DNA of 64,000 bases from Blepharisma japonicum (taxonomy: Eukaryota > Ciliophora > Heterotrichea > Heterotrichida > Blepharismidae), in NCBI GenBank assembly GCA_949751835.1, contig CATKHK010000115.1, positions 56,008-120,007 of the forward strand, in the 5' to 3' direction. Made by a program: the position numbers and the translations under genes. The first letter of the stretch is position 1, and each line of letters begins with the position of its first letter. Below the pieces are notes generated by a model that saw nothing but the letters and a program-made list of their open reading frames with translations, made no database searches and was not told the DNA's origin. Positions 56,413 through 64,000 of the stretch are shown here, piece after piece.

Positions 56413-59400
56413 TTATTCATCTTCACTCACTTTTGGCTGCAGAGACGATCTGAGATCCGAGATCGTTGAAATAACCCTTTTTAGGTATTCATCAGCTTCT
56501 CTATTAACTTGATAAATTTTTTGCTGCATCTCTTCTAGTGTATCATTATTATTTGGTCTAAAGAAGACAGCTGCTTTCATTAAAAGTTGAGAACGCTCTT
56601 CTTTTATTGTTTCTTCTTGTTTCTCAATCTCTTTCATTAGTTTGGATTTTTGGTAACTTTTGAGGCTATTAAATTCCTCTTTAAAGCCAATTGAGCTTTC
56701 TCCCAGTTGAGCAAACTTTTGAAGTAATTCTATGAAATCGTTTTTCAATGCTTCATTAGTAAAATTACTATTTATTTCAGAAAGGTTGAATTCGGGATTA
56801 TCACTTGTTTGGCTTTCTTTTATTAAATAATAGCCTCGGTAAAAGTCCTGGAGTGCTTCTGCTTCTTGACCTAGACTATTGAATATCAGCGCTTTATTAA
56901 AGAAATTCAGAGGATTATCAGGATCTAGTTTGGTTGCTTCATTATAGCATACTATTGCTTCAAGTTTCCTATCCAATTCACAGAGAATTTTTCCTTTCCT
57001 ATGATAAGCAGAAGCTCATTTAGGATCGATTTTGATTGTCTCGTCATAACATTCTAATGCTTCGAGTTTTCTATCAATCATGTCAAGAGTAAGTCCTTTT
57101 CAATGATATGTATTAGAATTGTTGGGATTTATTTTGATTGCTTCGTCGAAACATTCTATTGCTTCCAAATATCTTTTCAAAAAAGAAAAAGCAATTCCTT
57201 TATACTCGTAAGCAGCAGCATTTCTTGGATTAATTTTGATGACTTCATCATAGCATTCTATTGCTTCCAAAAACCTTTTCAAGTTATAAAGGCTACGTCC
57301 TTTATTAGTGTAAACAGTAGCATCTTTAGGGTCAAGCTTGATTGATTGATTATAGCATTCAACTGCTTCAAGATATCTTTTTAAATCATAAAGAGCATCT
57401 CCTTTATTCCTATAATTGCAAGCTTCATTAGGGTTAAATTTGATGATTTCATTATAACAATCTATTGCTTCAAGATAATTTTGCAAACTATAGTGAGCAT
57501 TTCCTTTCATTTTATAAATACCAGCAAAATAAGAATCAAGCTTAAGTTCCTCGTCAAAGCATTCAATCGCTTCTAGATTTCTGCCTAAATGATAATAAGC
57601 ACATCCTTTGTAATACTGTGCATATTTTAATCTAGGATTGATTTTGATACTCTCTTCAAGGCATTCAACTGCTTCAATGTATCTGTTTAAATTATAAAGA
57701 ATCCTTCCTTTATTCATATAAGCTTCTGGGATATTTGAATTTATTTCTAATTCCTCATTATAACATTCTAGTGCTTCGCTATATCTTCTTAAAGCATTAA
57801 GAGAAAATCCTTTATTATGGTAAGCAGAATAATTGCTAGGATCGATTTTGATTGCCTCATCAAAACATTCTATTGCTTCAAGATATCTTTTTAAATCGGA
57901 AAGAGCATTTCCTTTATCAATGTAAGCACTCGCATCGGCAGGATTAAGCTTGATTGCTTGATTAGAGGATTCAATTTTTTCAAGTTTTCTCCCTAAATCA
58001 TTAATAGTGAATTTTCCAAAACTCAAAGCAGCTTGAGGATTGAGATTAAATGTTTGATTATAGCCTTCTATCGCTTCAAACCTTCCGCCTAATTTTCGAA
58101 AAGCTATATGCTTATCATAATAAGCAATACAAATAAAAACATTTTGGTCCAAATCAAACTTATAATATTCTCTTAAGTATTCATTAGTAAGAGTTGAGAT
58201 ATATATTCCTCTTTTATTATATATTCAATATACCTGGTCGCAATTTTGATTTATTGTTGATTTTGCTATTTGTTTCCAATTATACTCATCTTCCACTTCA
58301 CTTTCATAAATAAATCCATTTTTCGCTCATTCAATCAAATACAATCTCTCCTCCCCATTTATTAAGACCTTTCTACAGTCCCTTTGAAAATCATAAGGAA
58401 TTATTGAGAAAGAGTCTATATCAGTTGAATATTGCATAAGATTTTCACAATTATATTCGGAAATGAAAATATTTTTATTGAATACTGCACTTTTGCAAGA
58501 GGAACCATATGGGATAGGAGTCAGTTTAAATCATAGATTTCTGTACAAATCGAATCTATAAGATAGAGTTTCAGAATCTCTATCTTTTCCAAAGCAATAG
58601 ACATTTCCTCTAAAATAGATAGCTGCTAATGATTCATAAGACTTTTGAGATGGCAGCATTCGAAGCTCATAGTTTTTATTAATTATAAAAGTAATAAAAG
58701 AGCTTCGATGTTCTTTACAACTGCAGAATAGCTCACCATTGGGAAGCTGAACAATTGATGCACCATTAGTATGCAATTTATTTGGAGTTTCTATCAATTT
58801 TGCTTCTTCCCTCTCATTTTCAGTGTTATAAGTGAACAAATTCGCTTTCCCATCAAGTTCACCAAAAAGATAAAGAGAGGTAATTTGATGCTTCTCCTCC
58901 AATTCCTGATAAGTTCGGCTGATGAATGGATCAGAAATATGATTCTCATTTTGATACAATTGGCAAGCTTCCCTAAAATCTTGTTCTGTTTTTGGATTAT
59001 CAGGCCTAGCTGATATGCAAGCCATTTGAGCTCCTAACTCGTTCAATTTACACAAAAGCTTATTGCTTCTAAGCTGATCTGGATCCGCCATGAATTTATA
59101 TTATTTTCTCCTTAGAATTAATTGCTTTATCTCATTATTTCAGAGCACGATTATAAGCTCTGAATTAAATCAAAATTCCTTAAAAATTTATTAGAATCTG
59201 AATTAAATCATTTTTCTCTTCCATCTCGCTCTGAAAATAATAAATTTTAAAAATAAAATTCCAATATCGTTTCAAGATCTTCAGCTTTTTGTTTGTCACC
59301 TCAACAGACTGCAAATAGAATCATTTAGACTTGGAATCAGTGCAGCCGCTTCAAAAGCTTTATAATTATATTATCTTCTCTAATGCTTCTTTTATGAACT

Positions 59401-60016
59401 TTGTGAATTTATATTTGCTTAGAAAATATTCTTATTTAATAATAGATTTTATCAGATTTGAGAAAGCTATGTGTAAACTAGAAATTTATTAGAAATGTAA
59501 AAAGACTAATATTTAAAAACAGCTGAAATCACTCAATAGCATTATAAGGCTGCATATTTTAATATTAATGAGCATACTCTTTGAATAAAAAGATTTTAAG
59601 TCTATAGATGAAGCTCAATCTATTTTAAATCCTATATTTATTATTTATAATAGCAATGCATGCCACAAGAATGCGTATCAGGGCTTCTCAAATGCTAAAG
59701 TTAACTTAATTTTACTTTTAAACTCTTTCCACATATGAATATTATTTTTATTTGAAATCTTGTTTAAATTTATTTCATATTTTTGTTTAATACCTGGACA
59801 AATATGTCAAAAATTCGGCAGAAATATCTGTATCAGGCACCACTGGGATAGGCAAACAACTTCCAGCTAATTTAATCTATAAAATTTAGCCAATGGTGCA
59901 ATTTATATGCAATAATTACTAATGGAGATGATATTTAACCAATAGTAGTTGATTAGACCTGACTATAATGAAGATCTGCTACATTTCATCTGCCCTAATG
60001 GACATATGCCAAAAGA
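56280..60016. repeat. Inverted repeat, arm 2 (contains TPR gene C)
   Basis: Reverse-complement counterpart of 47119-50853. The match includes gene C, about 130 bp after its stop and about 925 bp before its start. Confidence 0.85.
56413..59091 (-). CDS. Propeller-TPR family protein C
   Basis: 892 residues, one frame with TGA as Trp, including 57100-57102 (TYHWKG) and the W of DPKWASAYH, which is TGG in gene A (DPEWASAYH): direct paralogue evidence for UGA = Trp. Head MADPDQLRSNKLLCKLNELG; propeller-like region nearly identical to A; about 12-13 TPRs; coil KEIEKQEETIKEERSQLLMK ending SEDE, TAA at 56413. Probably intact. It is the inverted copy of A. Confidence 0.9.
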
Positions 60017-60300
60017 ATTATAATAGAAAAAATATGATTGTAAGGCTTTCGAAGCAGCTGCACAGATGTGAAATCTAAAATGATGCTAGCTACAGTCTGC
60101 TGAGGTGACAAACAAAAAGTTATATTTTGAAAACAATCTTGGAATTTTATTTTTAAAATTTATTACTTTCAGAGTGAGATAGTATAGAAAAATGATTTAG
60201 TTTAATTATATAGGATAGGAATTTGGATTTAATAAGAATTTATAAGTTTGCTCTGAAATAATGGATTAACGAATTAATTCTAAAAGAAATAATTTAATTC
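59092..60300. promoter_or_regulatory. Divergent region between TPR genes C and D
   Basis: 1.2 kb, shared by C (leftward) and D (rightward). 59092-60016 is the 5' flank of C (arm 2); about 60027-60300 is D's own copy of the same flank, in opposite orientation. Both hold the coding-like relic (KAFEAAA-type) 190-280 bp before the start. No intact gene. Confidence 0.6.
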
Positions 60301-63006
60301 ATGGCGGATTCAGATCAGCTTAGAAGCCCTTGGCTTTTATGTAAATTGAGCGATCTAAGAACTCAAATGGCTTGCATATCAGCTAGACCTGATAATTCAA
60401 AAACAGAACAAGATTTTAGGGCAACTTGCCCATTGTATCAAAATGAGAATCATACTTCTGATCCACTCATCAGCCAAACTTACCAGGAATTGGAGGAGAA
60501 GCATCAAATCACCTCTCTTTATCTTTTTGGTAAACTTGATGGAAAAGCTCATTTGTTTATTTATAACACTGAAAATGAGAGGGAAGAAGCAAAATTGATA
60601 GAAATTCCAAATAAATTGGATACTAATGGTGCATCAATTGTTCAGCTTCCCGATGGTGAGCTATTCTGCAATTGTAAAGAATATCAAAGCTCTTTTATTA
60701 CTTTTATTATTAATAAAAATTATGAGCTTCGAATGCTGCCATCTCAAAAGTCTTATGGATGAATAGAAGCTATCTATTATAGATGAAATGTCTATTGTTT
60801 TGGAGAAGACGAAAATTCTGAAACTCTATCTTATAGATTCGATTTGTACAGAAATCTATGATTTAAACTGACTCCTATGCCATATCATTGTCCCTATTGC
60901 AACAGTGCTATATTCAATAAAAATATTTTTATCTCCGAACCTAGTAGTAAAAATATTTTGCACTACTCAATTGATATAGACTCTTTCTCAATAATTCCTT
61001 ATGATTTTCAAAGGGACTGTAGAAAGGTCTTAATAAATGGAGAGGAGAGATTGTATTTGATTGAATGAGCTGAAAATGGATTTATTTATGAAAGTGGAGT
61101 GGGAGATGAGTATAATTGGAAACAAATAGCAAAATCAACAATAAATCAAGATTGCGGCCAAGTATATTGAATATATAATAAAAGAGGAATATATATCTCA
61201 ACTCTTACTAATGAATGCGTAAGAGAATATTATAAGTTTGATTTAGACAAAAATGCTTTTATTTGTATTGCTTATTATGATAAGCATATAGCTATTCGAA
61301 AATTAGGCGGAAAGGTTGAAGCGATAAAATGCTATGACCAAACTTTCAATCTCAATCCTCAAACTGCTTTGAGTTTTGGAAAATTCACTATTAATGATTT
61401 AGGGAGAAAACTTGAAAAAATTGAATACTGTAATGAAGCAATCAAGCTTAATCCTGCCGATGTGGAAGCTTACATTGCTAAAGGAAACACTTTTCACTAT
61501 TTAGAAAGAGATCTTGAAGCAATAGAATGTTTTGATGAGGCAATCAAAATCGATCCTATGAAATTTTATGCTTACTATAATAAAGGATTTTCTCTTAATG
61601 CTTTGGAAAGATATAGCGAAGCACTAGAATGCTATAATGAGGTATTAAAAATAAATTCAAATATCCCAGAAGCTTATATAAGCAAAGGATTCGCTCTTTA
61701 TAGTTTAAACAGAAATGCTGAAGCAGTTGAATGCTATGAAGAATGTATCAAACTCAATCCTAAATTAGAAATTGCACATTATTGAAAAGGATGTGCTTAT
61801 TATTGTTTAGGCAGATATTTAGAAGCGATTGAATGCTTTGATAAACCACTTAAGCTTGATCCTTATGAAGCTAAATATTATTATATGAAAGGAAATACTC
61901 ACTATAATTTGGAAAATTATCTTGAAGCAATTGATTATTATAATGAAAGCATAAAATTCAACCCTAATTATGCTAATACATATAAGAATAAAGGAGATGC
62001 TCTTTGTGATTTGAAAAGATATCTTGAAGCACTTGAATGCTATAATGAATCAATCAAGATTGACCCTAGAGATGCTATTGTTTACACTAAGAAAGGAAAT
62101 ATCTTTTTCGAATTTGAAAGGTATTTGGAAGCAATAGAATGCTATAATGAAGCTATCAAAATCGATTCTAAATTTATCAATACTTATGAGAATAAAGGAT
62201 GTGCTTTTTTTGTTCTGAAAAGGTATCTTGAAGCAATAGAATGCTACGACGAGGCGATCAAAATTAATCCCAATAATACTGATGCATATTATTATAAAGG
62301 AATTGCTCTTTGTTATTTAAATAGATATCTTGAAGCAATAAAATGCTGTGATGAGGCAATTAAAATTAATCCTGGCAATGCTGCTGTTTACGGATTAAAA
62401 GGAAATGTTCTTGTTTGTTTGGATAGAAAACTTGAAGCAATAGTATGCTATAATGAAGCAGCCAAACTAGATCCTGATAATCCTCTGAGTTTCTTTAATA
62501 GAGCTCTAGCACTCAATAGTCTAGGACAAGAAGCAGAAGCACTCCAGGACTTTTACCGATGCTATTATTCAATAAAGGAAAGCCAAACAAGTAATAGTGC
62601 CAAATTCAACCTTTCTCAAATAAATAGTAATATTACTATTAAAGCATTGAAAAACGATTTCATAGAATTCCTTCAAAAGCTTGCACAACTGCATGAAAGC
62701 ACCATTGGCTTTAAAGAGCAATTTAACAGCCTCAAAGAGACCAAAAATCAAAAACTAATAAAGAAGGTTGAGGAGCAAGAAGAAACAATTAAAAAGCAGC
62801 ATTCTCAATTTTTAATGAAAGCAGCTGATTTCTTTAGTTCAAATAATGATACGCTAGAAGAGATGCAGAAAAAATTTTATCAAATAGATAGAGAAATTGA
62901 TGAACACCTAAAAAGGGTTATCGCAAAAATTTCTAATCTCAAATTGTCTTTGTTAGCAAAACATAGGCATGGATGAATAAAACATTATCTTTTGGGCAAA
63001 GAATAG
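60301..63006 (+). CDS. Propeller-TPR family protein D (with non-canonical TGA positions and an altered C-terminus)
   Basis: 901 residues if all TGA are Trp. Same plan as A (MADSDQLRSPWLLCKLSDLR head, propeller-like region, about 12 TPRs, coil KKVEEQEETIKKQHSQFLMK). Odd: TGA stands at 60760 and 60784 where A and C have Ser and Gly codons, and at 61783 where A has Leu. At the 3' end the GATGAATAA that ends A and C is present but out of frame, so D reads on into the flank to TAG at 63004 (ending IKHYLLGKE). It may still be translated, but it looks less constrained than A and C. Confidence 0.75.
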
Positions 63007-63399
63007 CTAACTAAATTCATATATATTTATTTAGTAGATTTATTATGGCAATAGTTTATTTTTGATATATATTTTAATTGAAAATATTGAATAATAAAAG
63101 TTTTATTTTGTAGCCAAGGACGACTATGTTGGTTTTTAATGAAGACTTAGCACTTCGGAAGTATACAATGATTTTTTTTGATCTTCAAGTATGTTTCTCT
63201 ATGCGAACCAGCTTCAAACTAACAAAAATTTTTTTAATAAAATGAATATAAAAATAGCAATTGGTAAATGCATTATTTATCTATTTATTTGACAAGAAGT
63301 TTACCCATTAAATAGCAATGTTGCATGGAATAGTGATAGAAAAAAAATATGAAAATTACCCTAATATTGCTAACTTTTGGAGAAAAAAGTCACTCAGCA

Positions 63400-63735
63400 C
63401 TCATACTATTATAAAGATTGTGCTACTTATCGAGAATCAATTTTATTTTTAGAAAAAATAATAAAGCATTATATAAATTTGGCCTTTTAATAGAAAGCTA
63501 TTATGAAGTTCTGCTTACCTGAATGGATAAACGCTATTTACTGGAAATATGAAGTCCTATGTGGTTGCTGCTAAATATGGAATATTTGAAAGTTGGGTTT
63601 GTGATGAGTATAACTGAATTAAAATTGATCATATAACTATAATCCTTTAAGTCAAGGTTGATGCTGATTAAAATTATTGATAAACTGTCTATTGTATAAT
63701 GAAAGTCTTTATGTCTCCTGTTAAGCTCCACAGCC
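63400..63735 (+). pseudogene. Fragment of a propeller protein, copy G
   Basis: Pieces in several frames align with copies E and F: YRESILFLEKI (YCNSILFCAKN in F), YKFGLLIESYYEVLL (YKFDSIKESYSKLPI in F), GNMKSYVVAAKYGIFESWVC then DEYNWIKI (ESEIDNEYIWNKI in E), and LLYNESLYVS. Frameshifts near 63535 and 63655 and several stops: a fragmentary pseudogene. It follows TPR gene D in the same orientation, as copy F follows A. Confidence 0.6.
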
Positions 63736-64000
63736 TGCTTACCAGTTCGCGAGCTACTTTGTTTGCCTTAATCCTATAATAAGGACTTGTGCATTTTTCT
63801 CTGAAATAAAAAATTCTGGGCATCGTGCTGAGAATTGATAATTGCAATATAAAAATTTGAAAAATATATTTATGTCCTTTATAGATTAAAAGTAAAGCAC
63901 TGTATTAAGACTCACGCTCAATACCGAGCTAGATATTGTCCAGGGCACCTATTTGGTGTCCTCTGCATCACTAGACTTACTCTTTCTAATTTCATATAAA
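63736..64000. other. Right edge, nothing recognised
   Basis: AT-rich. One short inverted repeat, GGGCACC-TATT-TGGTGTCC, near 63940. No coding frame supported. Confidence 0.4.

Noticed and set aside
1-64000. CRISPR arrays, bacterial operons, phage genes
   Set aside because: Nothing of the kind is present; the code, introns and gene set are eukaryotic.

Overview
This window is nuclear DNA of a heterotrich ciliate, most likely the macronuclear genome of Blepharisma. Three things in the sequence point there. (1) In-frame TGA occurs where protein families have tryptophan (PX motif RRFSDLDW, TBC motif ATSWFLT, a GWW in a VASt domain), while TAA and TAG end genes, so UGA = Trp. (2) Genes are interrupted, if at all, by introns of only 15-16 nt. 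(3) The gene set is ciliate-like (axonemal dynein, MORN, TPR expansions) in AT-rich, very gene-dense DNA. All genes here were read with UGA as Trp, which joins pieces that a standard-code reading would split.

Layout. 1-23 kb is compact and conserved, with gaps as short as 17-90 bp: a 5'-partial outer-arm gamma-type dynein heavy chain (continues off the left edge), a GRAM-VASt lipid-transfer protein, a hypothetical protein, a TBC1D23-like protein, a CWF19/Drn1-like protein, a ZDHHC4-like palmitoyltransferase, a candidate Rap1 (TERF2IP) telomere protein, a myristoylated PH-like protein, an EDC4-like decapping scaffold, a MORN protein and a CCT-domain protein. 23-40 kb is looser: a CaaX coiled-coil protein, two tandem short-chain dehydrogenases with a dead third copy, a UCH deubiquitinase, an SNX8/Mvp1-like sorting nexin, an indoleamine 2,3-dioxygenase with a decayed neighbour copy, tRNA-Val(AAC), a two-TM surface protein, two hypothetical proteins, an A/B-type cyclin and a 59-residue PNRC/Edc1-like protein. 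At 40-43 kb lies a large receptor-like membrane protein.

44-64 kb is different: low-complexity DNA, relics, and a family array. Four TPR proteins of about 900 residues (A at 48.0 kb +, B at 53.0 kb -, C at 56.4 kb -, D at 60.3 kb +) share an N-terminal propeller-like region, 12-14 TPRs and a C-terminal coil. A and C lie in inverted repeat arms of about 3.7 kb. Between and beside them are broken copies of a second family (Cys/His-rich N-terminus, helical region and the same kind of propeller) at 45.3-47.1, 51.4-52.8 and 63.4-63.7 kb. This array is the best candidate for an undescribed system; its function is not visible from sequence.

Limits: all homology calls are by eye from motifs, no search was run, and splice sites are inferred only from reading frame and consensus.
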